Below are positions 16,369-25,279 of a stretch of DNA of 64,000 bases, piece after piece. The stretch's first letter is position 1. Each line of letters opens with the position of its first letter. Position numbers and translations under genes: made by a program. The stretch comes from Actinacidiphila yeochonensis CN732 (lineage in GTDB: Bacteria > Actinomycetota > Actinomycetes > Streptomycetales > Streptomycetaceae): positions 2,170,001 to 2,234,000 of the forward strand of contig NZ_JQNR01000005.1 of the NCBI RefSeq assembly GCF_000745345.1. The letters are read 5' to 3'. The notes below the pieces were generated by a model. That model had not been told where the DNA came from. It worked only from the letters and a program-made list of their open reading frames with translations, and searched no databases.

Positions 16369-16803
16369 GCAGGGGCGCTTGCGCAGCTCCATGACGTAGT
16401 CGTAGGGCGCGCCCGCGGACTCCGCGGCGTCCGCCAGCTCGCCGAGGTAGCGGGCCGAGGGCAGGCCCCCCTCGTAGTCGTTGAGGACGTAGAGCCAGGC
16501 CGCGAGGTCGCCGTCCAGCGTGTGGACGCGGACCGTCGTCCGCCGGTAGATGCCGAGTGGCACGCCCTCCCAGCGGTCCATGGACTCCTCGTCCACCGGA
16601 GCGATGTCGTAGAGCCCGACGAAGACCTGGCTGCCGGGCGCCTCCACCAGCGTCGCCAGCGCGCCCTCCCACCCCATCTGCTCGCCGCCGAAGGTCAGCC
16701 GCCAGCCGTCCAGCCAGCCCGTGCCGCGCAGCGGGGAGTGCGGTGCGCGGCGGGTCATCAGCCGCGCGTCGAGATTGCTGCCGTAGGCGGCATAGAGCGA
16801 CAT
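16366..16803 (-). CDS. gamma-glutamylcyclotransferase-like protein
   Basis: This encodes 145 residues from ATG 16803, starting MSLYAAYGSNLDARLM. The Y-G-S-N nucleotide- or substrate-pocket motif at the very N terminus is diagnostic of the GGCT/AIG2 fold, which supports this start over the upstream in-frame ATG at 16845. Later blocks GLYDIAPVDEESMDRWEGV (acidic catalytic-region residues) and YRRTTVRVHTLDG fit the family. Active members release 5-oxoproline from gamma-glutamyl peptides, but many bacterial members are uncharacterised. The TAG stop is contributed by the dispersed repeat downstream. The gene stands alone, divergent from the dehydrogenase at 17019. Confidence 0.82.
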   Translation of the reverse strand: MSLYAAYGSNLDARLMTRRAPHSPLRGTGWLDGWRLTFGGEQMGWEGALATLVEAPGSQVFVGLYDIAPVDEESMDRWEGVPLGIYRRTTVRVHTLDGDLAAWLYVLNDYEGGLPSARYLGELADAAESAGAPYDYVMELRKRPC

Positions 16804-17018
16804 GGAGACGAGAGTACGTGAGTGATCGCGTCCGGGAACGCCCACACGGCCCGGATCACCCGGGCGTCACGGGCACTCCGGGGCCACCCGGGCGTACCGG
16901 TCCGCGCGCCGATCCACCACCGGTCCACCACCGGTCCGCGCGGGCCCGGGCGGGGGCCCGTCCCCCGCTCGCACCCCCCTGGGCGCGCCCGGTTGGCGCG
17001 TGCGGGACAATAGGGCAT

Positions 17019-18485
17019 GTGACTCGGATCGTGATCATCGGTGGCGGACCCGGCGGCTACGAGGCCGCGCTCGTTGCGGCGCAGCTCGGCGCGGAGGTGA
17101 CCGTCGTCGACGCTGACGGCCTGGGCGGCGCGTCGGTGCTCACCGACTGCGTGCCGTCCAAGACCCTCATCGCCACCGCCGAGGTGATGACGACCTTCGA
17201 CTCGTCCTACGACGAGCTCGGCATCATCGTCGCCGACGCTCCCTCGCTGCCCACGCTGAGCCGTGCGGAGCCCGAGGACCCGGAACGCGGCGCCCGCGTC
17301 GTCGGCGTGGACCTCGGCAAGGTCAACCGCCGCGTCAAGCGGCTCGCGCTGGCCCAGTCGCACGACATCACCGCCTCCGTGACCCGGGCCGGCGTCCGGG
17401 TGCTGCGCGGCCGGGGCCGCCTGGAGGGCTGCCAGACCGCCGAGGGCACCCGCTGCGTCGTCGTGGAGGGCGCCGACGGCTCCACCGAGCGGCTGACCGC
17501 CGAGGCGGTCCTGATCGCCACCGGCGCCCGCCCGCGCGAGCTGCCGGACGCGCAGCCCGACGGTGAGCGCATCCTCAACTGGACCCAGGTCTACGACCTG
17601 GAGGAGCTGCCGTCCGAGCTGATCGTGGTGGGCTCCGGCGTCACCGGTGCCGAGTTCGCGGGCGCCTACCAGGCGCTCGGCTCGCACGTCACGCTGGTGT
17701 CCTCGCGCGACCGGGTGCTGCCCGGTGAGGACCCGGACGCCGCCGCCGTCCTGGAGGACGTCTTCCGGCGCCGCGGCATGAACGTCATGGCCCGATCCCG
17801 CGCCGAGACGGTCAAGCGGCTCGGCGACCGCGTCGAGGCCACCCTCACCGACGGCCGGGTGATCAGCGGTACGCACTGCCTGATCGCGGTCGGCGCGATA
17901 CCGAACACCTCCGGCATGGGGCTGGAGGAGGCCGGCGTGAAGCTCACGCAGTCCGGCCACATCAAGACCGACCGGGTCTCGCGCACCAGCGCCCCGGGCG
18001 TCTACGCGGCCGGCGACGTCACCGGCGTCCTGGCGCTCGCCTCGGTCGCCGCCATGCAGGGCCGTATCGCGATGTACCACTTCCTCGGCGACGCGGTCGG
18101 CCCGCTGAACCTGAAGACGGTCTCCGCGAACGTCTTCACCGACCCGGAGATCGCCACCGTCGGCTACACCCAGGCCGACGTCGACGCCGGGCGGATCGAG
18201 GCCAACGTCGTCAAGCTGCCGCTGCTGCGCAACCCGAGGGCGAAGATGCAGGGCATCCGGGACGGCTTCGTGAAGCTCATCTGCCGCCCCGGCACCGGCA
18301 TCGTGGTGGGCGGCGTGGTCGTCGCGCCGAAGGCGAGCGAGCTGATCCACCCGATCTCCATCGCCGTCGACAACAGCCTGACGGTGGAGCAGATCGCCAA
18401 CGCCTTCACCGTCTACCCGTCGCTCTCCGGCTCCGTCGCCGAGGTGGCCCGCCAGCTCCACACGCGCCGCAACCCCGGGCTCTGA
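17019..18485 (+). CDS. lpdA: NAD(P)H-quinone dehydrogenase, LpdA-like flavoprotein
   Basis: This encodes 488 residues from GTG 17019, chosen because the FAD Rossmann motif IVIIGGGPGGYEAAL begins four residues later. A second dinucleotide motif, IVVGSGVTGAEFAGAY (about 208-223), and VYAAGDVTG near 330 are typical of the dihydrolipoamide dehydrogenase fold. The redox disulfide CxxxxC is absent: the site reads GGASVLTDCVPSKT, with Ser replacing the first cysteine. The same loss is known in mycobacterial LpdA (Rv3303c), which reduces quinones rather than lipoamide. A C-terminal dimerisation domain (YPSLSGSVAEVARQL) is present. It probably supports redox balance at the membrane. Confidence 0.85.
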   Translation: MTRIVIIGGGPGGYEAALVAAQLGAEVTVVDADGLGGASVLTDCVPSKTLIATAEVMTTFDSSYDELGIIVADAPSLPTLSRAEPEDPERGARVVGVDLGKVNRRVKRLALAQSHDITASVTRAGVRVLRGRGRLEGCQTAEGTRCVVVEGADGSTERLTAEAVLIATGARPRELPDAQPDGERILNWTQVYDLEELPSELIVVGSGVTGAEFAGAYQALGSHVTLVSSRDRVLPGEDPDAAAVLEDVFRRRGMNVMARSRAETVKRLGDRVEATLTDGRVISGTHCLIAVGAIPNTSGMGLEEAGVKLTQSGHIKTDRVSRTSAPGVYAAGDVTGVLALASVAAMQGRIAMYHFLGDAVGPLNLKTVSANVFTDPEIATVGYTQADVDAGRIEANVVKLPLLRNPRAKMQGIRDGFVKLICRPGTGIVVGGVVVAPKASELIHPISIAVDNSLTVEQIANAFTVYPSLSGSVAEVARQLHTRRNPGL

Positions 18486-18971
18486 TCCGGCTCGGGCCGG
18501 CTGCCGAAGGGTTCCGGCCGACCTTCCGTGCGGCCCGGCTCCGGGTCCGGGCCCCGGTCCAGCCCTGAGTCGGCCCCGGTCCAGCCCTGAGCCGGCCGCG
18601 GTCCGGGTCCGGTCCGGGTCCGGTCCGGGTCCGGGGTCTGGGTCGGGGCCGGGTCCGGCGGCTGGTCCGGTCGTGAGTTCGTTCCGGTTTCTCCCGCCCG
18701 CTCTCGCCGTCATACGGCCGGTCCCGTCCGACACGGCCGGCTGTCGCCTTGGGGGTGGGCGGGCGGGGCGGAGGCCGGGGCCGGACGTTCGGTGTCCGCG
18801 TGTTCGGAGCGGGAGGTTGGACGGCGGAGGTTTCAGAAGCGGACGGGCGGTGTGCGGGTCAGGCGAACGTACGGTCGCCCTATAGCACTTGGCGGTCGGT
18901 TTTGAGTGCCACTTCCGTCATGCGGTGCAAAACGCTGAAACCGTCCGGTCGTTGGGGTTACTGTCGGTTCC
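18486..18971. other. intergenic region with short GC repeats before deoR-like gene
   Basis: No gene was recognised. Two copies of CCCCGGTCCAGCCCTGAG occur around 18552-18590, followed by three tandem 11-nt GGTCCGGGTCC units (18600-18632). The last 80 nt before GTG 18972 are less GC-rich (GGTTTTGAGTG, TGCAAAACGCTGAAACC) and are where the regulator's promoter is expected. Confidence 0.5.
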
Positions 18972-20309
18972 GTGTTCGCTGCTGAACGTCGTCAGTTGAT
19001 CCTGGAGATGGTGCGTGCCAATGGAGCGGTGTCGCTCCGGGAGCTCGCCCGAGTCGTCCAGACCTCCGAAGTGACCGTGCGCCGGGATGTGCGGGCGCTG
19101 GAGGCCGAAGGACTGGTGGACCGCCGGCACGGCGGGGCGGTACTCCCTGGCGGCTTGGCCCGGGAGGCCGGTTTTCCACAGAAGGCACAGCTCGCCGCCG
19201 CGGAGAAGACGGCCATCGCCGATCTCGCGGCCGAACTGGTGGAGGAGGGTGAGGCGATCGTCGTCGGCGCCGGCACCACCACGCAGGAGCTGGCACGGCG
19301 GCTCGCCCGGGTGTCCGGGCTGACCGTCGTGACCAACTCGCTGCTGGTCGCGCAGGCGCTGGCCCATGCCAACCGGGTCGAGGTGGTGATGACCGGCGGC
19401 ACGCTGCGCGGCTCCAACTACGGCCTGGTCGGCAGCGGTGCCGAGCAGTCCCTGCAGGGGCTGCGGGTCTCGCGGGCGTTCCTGTCCGGCGCCGGACTGA
19501 CCGCCGAGCGCGGCCTGTCCACGTCGAACATGCTCTCCGCGAGCGTGGACCGTGCGCTCGTGCAGGCCGCGGCCGAGGTGGTGGTGCTGGCCGACCACAC
19601 GAAGCTGGGCGCCGACACGATGTTCCAGACCGTGCCGACGGACCTGATCACCCACCTCGTCACCGACGAGCCCGGGCCCGAGGACGAACGGGCCGCCACG
19701 GAGCTCCAGGCGCTGGCCGACCGCGGGGTGCGCGTCTCGGTGACGCCGGCGCGCGGCGCGGGCGGTGCCGGGGCCCCGGGGACGGGGTCGCCTCCGTGCG
19801 GGGGCGGCACGAACTGCCCTCGCCGCGGCGCCACCAGCGGGCTCAGCCACTGGGTGCGGCAGAGCCGTTCGCCGTCCGCCTGGCGGACGTGCGGCGGCAC
19901 TAGGGCCGGGTGCGGCACCGGCCGGGGCCCGGTTCCTGGCGCGGGTGCCGCGTGGCGCCCGTACGCCCCCGGTCCTCCGTACGGCCCCGGGTCGTGCGGG
20001 CCGGGGTGCGGGCTTGGACGTGCCCGTGTTCCGGGCCCTGGGTGTGAGGGGCAGGCCCTCGGGGGCTCGGCCGTCCGCGTCGTCCCAGCGGGCACGGAGG
20101 CCGCGCGGCCGGCGGCCCTGCCGTGGTGCCCTCCGCCGGGCCCCGCGTCCCTCGTCCGGAGGCCCCTGGGCTCCTTGGCTCCTGGGCTCGGAGGTCCAGG
20201 GAGGCCAGGGGCAGAGGACCGGGGTGCGGGTCAGACCGCGGCGGTCGCCGTCCGAGCGGGGGCGTGGGTGCGGATGCCGTCGACGGCCAGCGACATGAGG
20301 CGGCCGTAG
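18972..20309 (+). CDS. DeoR-family transcriptional regulator with apparent 3' frameshift
   Basis: Residues 1-58 form a DeoR helix-turn-helix (RQLILEMVRANGAVSLRELA, then VTVRRDVRALEAEGLVDRRHGG). Residues about 75-240 form the DeoR C-terminal sugar-phosphate sensor domain (VGAGTTTQELARRL, TNSLLVAQALA, TGGTLRGSNYGLVG, LADHTKLG). Family length is about 250-290, but this frame continues to 445 residues as Gly/Pro/Arg-rich sequence and overlaps the 3' end of the opposite TetR gene. Another frame around 19785-19903 gives LPSPRRHQRAQPLGAAEPFA and a stop at 19901-19903, which looks like a natural C terminus. A one- or two-base indel near 19760-19790 is the likely cause. The N-terminal call is firm; the true end is uncertain. 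Confidence 0.75.
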   Translation: MFAAERRQLILEMVRANGAVSLRELARVVQTSEVTVRRDVRALEAEGLVDRRHGGAVLPGGLAREAGFPQKAQLAAAEKTAIADLAAELVEEGEAIVVGAGTTTQELARRLARVSGLTVVTNSLLVAQALAHANRVEVVMTGGTLRGSNYGLVGSGAEQSLQGLRVSRAFLSGAGLTAERGLSTSNMLSASVDRALVQAAAEVVVLADHTKLGADTMFQTVPTDLITHLVTDEPGPEDERAATELQALADRGVRVSVTPARGAGGAGAPGTGSPPCGGGTNCPRRGATSGLSHWVRQSRSPSAWRTCGGTRAGCGTGRGPVPGAGAAWRPYAPGPPYGPGSCGPGCGLGRARVPGPGCEGQALGGSAVRVVPAGTEAARPAALPWCPPPGPASLVRRPLGSLAPGLGGPGRPGAEDRGAGQTAAVAVRAGAWVRMPSTASDMRRP

Positions 20310-20800
20310 AGGCCCTTCTCCTCCGGGTTCTTCTCCGCGACCAGTACGAACGCGTAGGTGAGCCGGAGCAGGTCCGAAATCGTGGCGTCGGCCCGGATGG
20401 CGCCTGCCTCCTGCGCGCGGGTGAGCAGCGCGCCGCCCGCCGCGTGCAGCGCGGTCCGGCAGGCCGGCATCCTCGTCTCCGACGCCTCGACGATCGCCGC
20501 CGACAGCCCTCGGTAGGCGCTGGAGTGCACGGCGACCGCGCGCAGCCAGTCGGTGAGCGCCGCCGCCGGGTCCTCGCTGTCCAGCAGCTCCGCGGCCCGC
20601 TCCGACAGTGAGTCCAGCTCCTGCGTGAAGACCGCGTTCATCAGCGAGTAGCGGTCGGGGAAGTGCCGGTAGAGCGTGCCGATGCCCACGCCGGCGTGCC
20701 GGGCGATGTCCTCCAGGGCGACATCCGTGCCGTGCACGATGAACGCCTGTCGGGCCTCTTCCAGCAACCGTTCGTAGTTGCGCTGAGCGTCTGCCCGCAT
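20231..20800 (-). CDS. TetR-family regulator, probable repressor of the adjacent MFS gene
   Basis: This encodes 189 residues from ATG 20800, with GGAGG RBS. The N-terminal helix-turn-helix is seen in RLLEEARQAFIVHG, VALEDIARHAGVGIGTLYRH and FPDRYSLMNAVF, the standard TetR layout. The remaining helices form a ligand-binding domain. It is divergent from the efflux gene at 20975. The gap contains a perfect 14-bp-arm palindrome (20908-20943), the obvious operator, so auto- and cross-repression relieved by an exported compound is expected. An upstream in-frame ATG at 20938 would put coding sequence through the operator and was rejected. Confidence 0.87.
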   Translation of the reverse strand: MRADAQRNYERLLEEARQAFIVHGTDVALEDIARHAGVGIGTLYRHFPDRYSLMNAVFTQELDSLSERAAELLDSEDPAAALTDWLRAVAVHSSAYRGLSAAIVEASETRMPACRTALHAAGGALLTRAQEAGAIRADATISDLLRLTYAFVLVAEKNPEEKGLYGRLMSLAVDGIRTHAPARTATAAV

Positions 20801-20907
20801 TCCGTCCTCCCGAGGCCCGAAGTTGTGCGCCCCTGCCCGAAGTATGCGCCCGGAGTGCCGTGGATGGATTGTCCCCCCAATCGGGCGCGAAAAGCGATAG
20901 CGGAAGT

Positions 20908-20943
20908 GGAGGTTGCCTCCGTATAGTATCGGAGGCAACCTCC
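20908..20943. promoter_or_regulatory. TetR-type operator between divergent tetR and MFS genes
   Basis: Left arm GGAGGTTGCCTCCG (20908-20921) and right arm CGGAGGCAACCTCC (20930-20943) are exact reverse complements, separated by TATAGTAT. Each arm is itself a near-palindrome (GGAGG..CCTCC), so two dimers could bind. The AT-only spacer resembles a -10 box, placing the operator over the efflux promoter about 30 nt before its ATG. Confidence 0.75.
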
Positions 20944-20974
20944 GTTTATCTCTCCGCTGGAGGCGTACCCACCC

Positions 20975-22504
20975 ATGTCCACCTCGCGCCCGGCGTCCCC
21001 ACCGCCGTCCTCCTCCTCGCCGTCTCCCTCCCCGTCCGAGCCCCCATCCCCGTCAGGGTCGCCGTCCGAGTCCCCGTCCCCGTCCCCGTCCGGGCCGACG
21101 TCCCCCGGCCCGGACGAGAGCAGGAAGGGGAGCCACCCCTACCTCGTGCTGGCCGCGATCGTCGGCACCCAGCTGATGATCCTGCTGGACGTGACCGTGG
21201 TGAACGTCGCACTGCCCGCCATCCGCGACCACCTCGGGTTCAGCCCCACCGGGCTGTCCTGGGTGGTGAACGTCTACACGCTCGCCTTCGGCGGGCTGCT
21301 GCTGCTCGGCAGCCGGGTCGGCGACATGGTCGGGCGCCGCACCGCCCTCGTGTGGGGTGTGGCCGTCTTCACTCTCGCCTCGGCGGCCGGCGGGCTGGCG
21401 GAGGACCGCGCGGAGCTGCTGGTCGCCCGCGGGGTCCAGGGCGCCGCAGCCGCGCTCGCCGCGCCCGGAACCCTCGCCCTGATCGCCACCTCCTTCGCCG
21501 AGGGCGCCGAACGCAACCGGGCGCTGGCCGTCTTCTCGGCGGTCTCGGGCGCCGGATCGGCCATCGGGCTGGCCCTGGGCGGCATGCTCACCGACTGGGG
21601 CTCGTGGCGCTGGGTGTTCTTCGTCAACGTCCCCGTCGGCGCCGCGATCCTGCTGCTCGCCCCGCGCCACATCACCGAGACCCGGCGGCAGCGCGGCGGC
21701 CGGTTCGACGTCACCGGCGCGTTGACCAGCAGCCTCGGCGCCGCCGCCCTCGTCTACGCCTTCATCCGCGTCGCCGCCACGCGGTGGACCGACGGCCGGG
21801 CGCTCACCCTGTTCGCGGCCGCCGTCCTGCTGCTGGCGGCCTTCCTCGTCAACGAGCTGCGGGTGGAGAGCCCGCTGGTGGTCCTGCGCCTGTTCCGGAG
21901 CCGCAACCGGGCCCTGGCCTACACGGCGATGCTGCTGGTGCCGGCCGGGATGTTCGGCGTGTTCTACTTCGCCACCCAGTACCTCCAGAACGACCTGCGG
22001 TTCAGCCCGTTGCGCACCGGGTTCGCCTTCCTGGCGCTGGCCCTCCCGCTGCTCGCGGCGGCCCGGCTGGCACCGCGGCTCATCGGGCGGTTCGGCGCCA
22101 AGGCGGTGGTGTGCGCGGGGCTTCCGCTGAACCTGGCCGGCACGCTGTGGCTGGCCCAGCTCGGCCCGGGCGACGGCTACGCCTCCGGGATCGCCGGCCC
22201 GCTGGTCCTGGTCGGGCTCGGCGTCGGCTGGACGATGATGCCGCTGAACACGTTCATCCTGTCCGGGGTGGCGCCGCAGGACGCAGGGTCCGCGTCGGGG
22301 CTGCTCCAGACCATGCAGCAGGTCGGCGGCAGCCTCGGCCTGTCGGTGCTGGTGACCGTCTTCGGCACGGTCTCCCGGCACAGCCGTGCGCACGCCTTCG
22401 TGGACGGAGCCACCGCCGCGTGGACGCTCGCCGCCGTCTTCACCGCGGCGGCGTTCGTGCTGGTGCTCGCGCTGCGTCCGCCCGCCCGCCCGGCCGTGCG
22501 CTGA
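20975..22504 (+). CDS. MFS drug efflux transporter, DHA2 (EmrB/QacA) type
   Basis: This encodes 509 residues. The first 48 residues are a Ser/Pro tail (PSPSPSEPPSPSGSPSESPS). About 14 membrane helices follow, starting PYLVLAAIVGTQLMILLDVT. The DHA2 motif LDVTVVNVALPAI lies in helix 1, motif A appears as GSRVGDMVGRRTALV (loop 2-3), and motif C-like GAGSAIGLALGGMLTDWGSW in helix 5. The second half continues to the C terminus. Such proton-driven pumps export hydrophobic drugs. Divergent control by the TetR protein through the palindrome upstream is likely. A 17-bp-arm hairpin follows the stop. Confidence 0.87.
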   Translation: MSTSRPASPPPSSSSPSPSPSEPPSPSGSPSESPSPSPSGPTSPGPDESRKGSHPYLVLAAIVGTQLMILLDVTVVNVALPAIRDHLGFSPTGLSWVVNVYTLAFGGLLLLGSRVGDMVGRRTALVWGVAVFTLASAAGGLAEDRAELLVARGVQGAAAALAAPGTLALIATSFAEGAERNRALAVFSAVSGAGSAIGLALGGMLTDWGSWRWVFFVNVPVGAAILLLAPRHITETRRQRGGRFDVTGALTSSLGAAALVYAFIRVAATRWTDGRALTLFAAAVLLLAAFLVNELRVESPLVVLRLFRSRNRALAYTAMLLVPAGMFGVFYFATQYLQNDLRFSPLRTGFAFLALALPLLAAARLAPRLIGRFGAKAVVCAGLPLNLAGTLWLAQLGPGDGYASGIAGPLVLVGLGVGWTMMPLNTFILSGVAPQDAGSASGLLQTMQQVGGSLGLSVLVTVFGTVSRHSRAHAFVDGATAAWTLAAVFTAAAFVLVLALRPPARPAVR

Positions 22505-22529
22505 CGGCGGCGTCCGGCGGCTCGGAAAC

Positions 22530-22568
22530 GGCCCGGGGCCGGCGGTGGACAACCGCCGGCCCCGGGCC
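22530..22568. terminator. 17-bp-arm hairpin between MFS gene and accA2
   Basis: GGCCCGGGGCCGGCGGT (22530-22546) pairs perfectly with 22552-22568 across a 5-nt loop. It lies between the convergent ends at 22504 and 22604 and should act on both strands. Confidence 0.75.
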
Positions 22569-22603
22569 TGTGCGCGACCGGGCCGGAGCCCGGGCCGCGG
22601 ACC

Positions 22604-24370
22604 TCAGTCCTTGATCTCGCAGACCACCGCGCCGGAGGAGATCGAGGAGCCGACCTCCGCCTTCAGCCCGGACACCGTGCCGGCGCGGTGCGCGTTGATG
22701 GGCTGCTCCATCTTCATCGCCTCCAGGACGACGATCAGGTCGCCCGCGGCCACCTTCTGGCCCTCCTCCACCGCGACCTTGACGATCGTGCCCTGCATCG
22801 GCGAGGCGAGGGTGTCGCCGGAGACCGCCGCGGCGGCGCGGCTGGCCGCCCGGCGCTTCGGCTTGGCACCGGCGGCGAGGCCGGTACGGGCCAGCGTCAT
22901 CCCCAGGTGCGCGGGCAGCGACACCTCAAGGCGCTTGCCGCCCACCTCGACGACCACCGTCTCGCGGCCGACCGACTCGTCCTCCTCGCCGGGGGCCGCA
23001 CCGGTGAACGGCTCGATGGTGTTCTCGAACTCCGTCTCGATCCAGCGGGTGTGGACGGTGAACGGGCCCTCGCCCTTCTTCGGGGCGAACGCCGGGTCCC
23101 GGACCACCGCGCGGTGGAACGGGATGGCGGTGGCCATGCCCTCGACCTGGAACTCGTCCAGCGCGCGGGCGGCACGCTGCAGCGCCTGCTCCCGGGTGGC
23201 GCCGGAGACGATCAGCTTGGCCAGCAGCGAGTCCCAGGCGGGGCCGATCACGCTGCCGGACTCCACGCCGGCGTCCAGTCGCACGCCCGGGCCCGTGGGC
23301 GGGTTGAAGACGGCCACCGTGCCGGGCGCGGGCAGGAAGTTGCGGCCCGGGTCCTCACCGTTGATGCGGAACTCGAAGGAGTGGCCGCGCAGCTCCGGGT
23401 CGCCGTAGCCCAGCTCCTCGCCGTCGGCGATGCGGAACATCTCGCGCACCAGGTCGATGCCCGAGACCTCCTCGGTGACCGGGTGCTCCACCTGGAGACG
23501 GGTGTTGACCTCAAGGAAGGAGATGGTGCCGTCCTGGCCGACCAGGAACTCGCAGGTGCCGGCGCCGACGTAGCCGGCCTCCTTGAGGATCGCCTTGGAG
23601 GCGGAGTACAGCTGCGCCACCTGCTCCTCGTTCAGCCAGGGGGCCGGGGCCTCCTCGACGAGCTTCTGGTGGCGGCGCTGGAGCGAGCAGTCGCGGGTGG
23701 AGACGACCACCACGTTGCCGTGCTGGTCGGCCAGGCACTGCGTCTCGACGTGCCGGGGGCGGTCGAGGTAGCGCTCGACGAAGCACTCGCCGCGGCCGAA
23801 CGCGGCCACCGCCTCGCGCACCGCCGACTCGTACAGCTCCGGGACCTCTTCCAGCGTTCGGGCCACCTTCAGGCCGCGTCCGCCACCTCCGAAGGCCGCC
23901 TTGATGGCGATCGGCAGGCCGTTCTCCTCGGCGAAGGCGACGACCTCCTCGGCGCCCGAGACCGGGTCGGGGGTACCGGCCACCAGCGGGGCGCCGGCGC
24001 GCTGGGCGATGTGACGGGCCGCCACCTTGTCGCCGAGGTCGCGGATCGCCTGCGGCGGCGGACCGATCCAGGTCAGCCCGGCGTCCAGCACGGCCTGGGC
24101 GAACTCGGCGTTCTCCGACAGGAAGCCGTACCCGGGGTGGACCGCGTCCGCACCCGACTCGGCGGCCGCCGCCAGTACCTTCTTGATGTCCAGATAGCTG
24201 CTGGCCGGGGTGTCACCGCCCAGCGCGTACGCCTCGTCGGCGACGCGCACATGCAGCGCGTCCCGATCCGGCTCCGCGTAGACCGCGACGCTGCCGATCC
24301 CGGCATCCCGGCACGCACGAGCGACACGGACAGCGATTTCACCGCGGTTGGCGATGAGCACCTTACGCAC
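22604..24370 (-). CDS. accA2: acyl-CoA carboxylase alpha subunit (biotin carboxylase + BCCP)
   Basis: This encodes 588 residues from GTG 24370 (RBS GGAGGG), giving the conserved start [20 protein letters not shown]. The biotin carboxylase domain spans about 1-450, with the ATP-grasp glycine loop [11 protein letters not shown] and [20 protein letters not shown]. The C-terminal biotinyl domain carries the biotinylation site EAMKMEQP about 35 residues from the end. The enzyme makes carboxybiotin for the beta subunit encoded at 26621. With the epsilon subunit (26313) and BirA (28408) this is a complete acyl/propionyl-CoA carboxylase set supplying malonyl- or methylmalonyl-CoA for fatty acids and polyketides. 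Confidence 0.93.
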   Translation of the reverse strand: MRKVLIANRGEIAVRVARACRDAGIGSVAVYAEPDRDALHVRVADEAYALGGDTPASSYLDIKKVLAAAAESGADAVHPGYGFLSENAEFAQAVLDAGLTWIGPPPQAIRDLGDKVAARHIAQRAGAPLVAGTPDPVSGAEEVVAFAEENGLPIAIKAAFGGGGRGLKVARTLEEVPELYESAVREAVAAFGRGECFVERYLDRPRHVETQCLADQHGNVVVVSTRDCSLQRRHQKLVEEAPAPWLNEEQVAQLYSASKAILKEAGYVGAGTCEFLVGQDGTISFLEVNTRLQVEHPVTEEVSGIDLVREMFRIADGEELGYGDPELRGHSFEFRINGEDPGRNFLPAPGTVAVFNPPTGPGVRLDAGVESGSVIGPAWDSLLAKLIVSGATREQALQRAARALDEFQVEGMATAIPFHRAVVRDPAFAPKKGEGPFTVHTRWIETEFENTIEPFTGAAPGEEDESVGRETVVVEVGGKRLEVSLPAHLGMTLARTGLAAGAKPKRRAASRAAAAVSGDTLASPMQGTIVKVAVEEGQKVAAGDLIVVLEAMKMEQPINAHRAGTVSGLKAEVGSSISSGAVVCEIKD

Positions 24371-24788
24371 GACGGCTCCCTCCTTGGAACAAGCAGAGTT
24401 TAGGTACTGGCCACACTTGCTGCCGAGGCACCCCTGCGCGTGAGGCTTCCCACACGGAGGGTGATCCAAAGGCCCGAAGAACCCCTGAACGCCTGCTCAG
24501 TCCACGGTACGGCGAGGGTACGGGCACTGTCCCGTACTCCCGCTGCCCTACCGCGTCGAGCCTGGCTCGGCCTGCCTGGCAGGCAGTTGCGTTGTGGGGT
24601 TCCTACGAAGACGGCGGTGAAACTTTGCCCGCGCGTGTCCCCGGAAGAGTGGCGTTGCCGCGACCCTTGCCCCTTCGCGTACCGGTGGGTAGCCTGCGGG
24701 CCGCGGGGTACCAGCGGTAACTCCGGGGCGCGGGCAGGCTCCGGGGCCGGGCGCCGGCCCACCGGCCGCCGCCCCGGAAGGGGGACAG
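24371..24788. other. divergent promoter region of accA2 and a small membrane protein gene
   Basis: No gene was recognised. A short palindrome, TGCCTGGCAGGCA, occurs near 24577-24590. The segments next to each start are somewhat less GC-rich, consistent with divergent promoters. No riboswitch was recognised. Confidence 0.45.
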
Positions 24789-25256
24789 GTGCGCAGAGGC
24801 ATAGCGGTGACCACGGCTGCGGCGCTCGTCCTGGAGGCGCTCGCCATCGCGTTGGTCGGCTCCGTCCTCGGGCTGGCCGTGCGCCGCCAGAACATGTCGC
24901 TGGCCGGGTTGAGGACTGACGCCATGGCAGCCGGCGCGTGGACCGGGGGCGGGGTGCTCGCTTTGTTCCTGGCCGGTTGCGCCGTTCTGGTGGTCCGGAT
25001 CGCCGTACGCGACCGGACGGCGGGCCGGGTCGGGCGCGTCGCGCTGACCGTCTGCGCCGTCGAGCACGCGGTGGCCGGCGCGGCCGCGGTGGGTCTGGCC
25101 GGCTGGGCCGCCTTCGGCGCGCTCATGGTCGTACTCGCCCTGCTCGTGGCCACGCTGCTGTTCTACGCGCCCGAGGGCGACCGGCTCGTCCCCGTCCCCG
25201 GCTCCGACCCGGACCCGGGTGCGCCGGGGGAGGCGGCGCCGCCCGCGGCGGCCTGA
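24789..25256 (+). CDS. small four-helix membrane protein of unknown function
   Basis: This encodes 155 residues from GTG 24789, preceded by GGAAGGGGGAC. Four hydrophobic helices are visible: about 7-29, 47-70, 83-104 and 107-128. The first contains VTTAAALVLEALAIALVGSV. The C-terminal 30 residues are Pro/Gly/Asp-rich. Genes of this kind are found next to the accA2-maf segment in Streptomyces, but I do not recognise a functional family. It converges on maf with a 23-bp gap. Confidence 0.65.
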   Translation: MRRGIAVTTAAALVLEALAIALVGSVLGLAVRRQNMSLAGLRTDAMAAGAWTGGGVLALFLAGCAVLVVRIAVRDRTAGRVGRVALTVCAVEHAVAGAAAVGLAGWAAFGALMVVLALLVATLLFYAPEGDRLVPVPGSDPDPGAPGEAAPPAAA

Positions 25257-25279
25257 GCCGCCGCCGCACTGGCAGGACG

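Noticed and set aside
16557-17018. Upstream extension of the LpdA-like gene
   Set aside because: It would run antisense through the gamma-glutamylcyclotransferase gene; the FAD motif begins right after GTG 17019.
18600-18632. Three 11-nt GGTCCGGGTCC units as a second copy of the regulatory array at 9301
   Set aside because: Only the unit length is shared; the sequence differs and it lies in a simple G/C slippage tract.
20801-20938. Extension of the TetR gene to ATG 20938
   Set aside because: It would place coding sequence over the palindromic operator; the HTH and a GGAGG site support ATG 20800.
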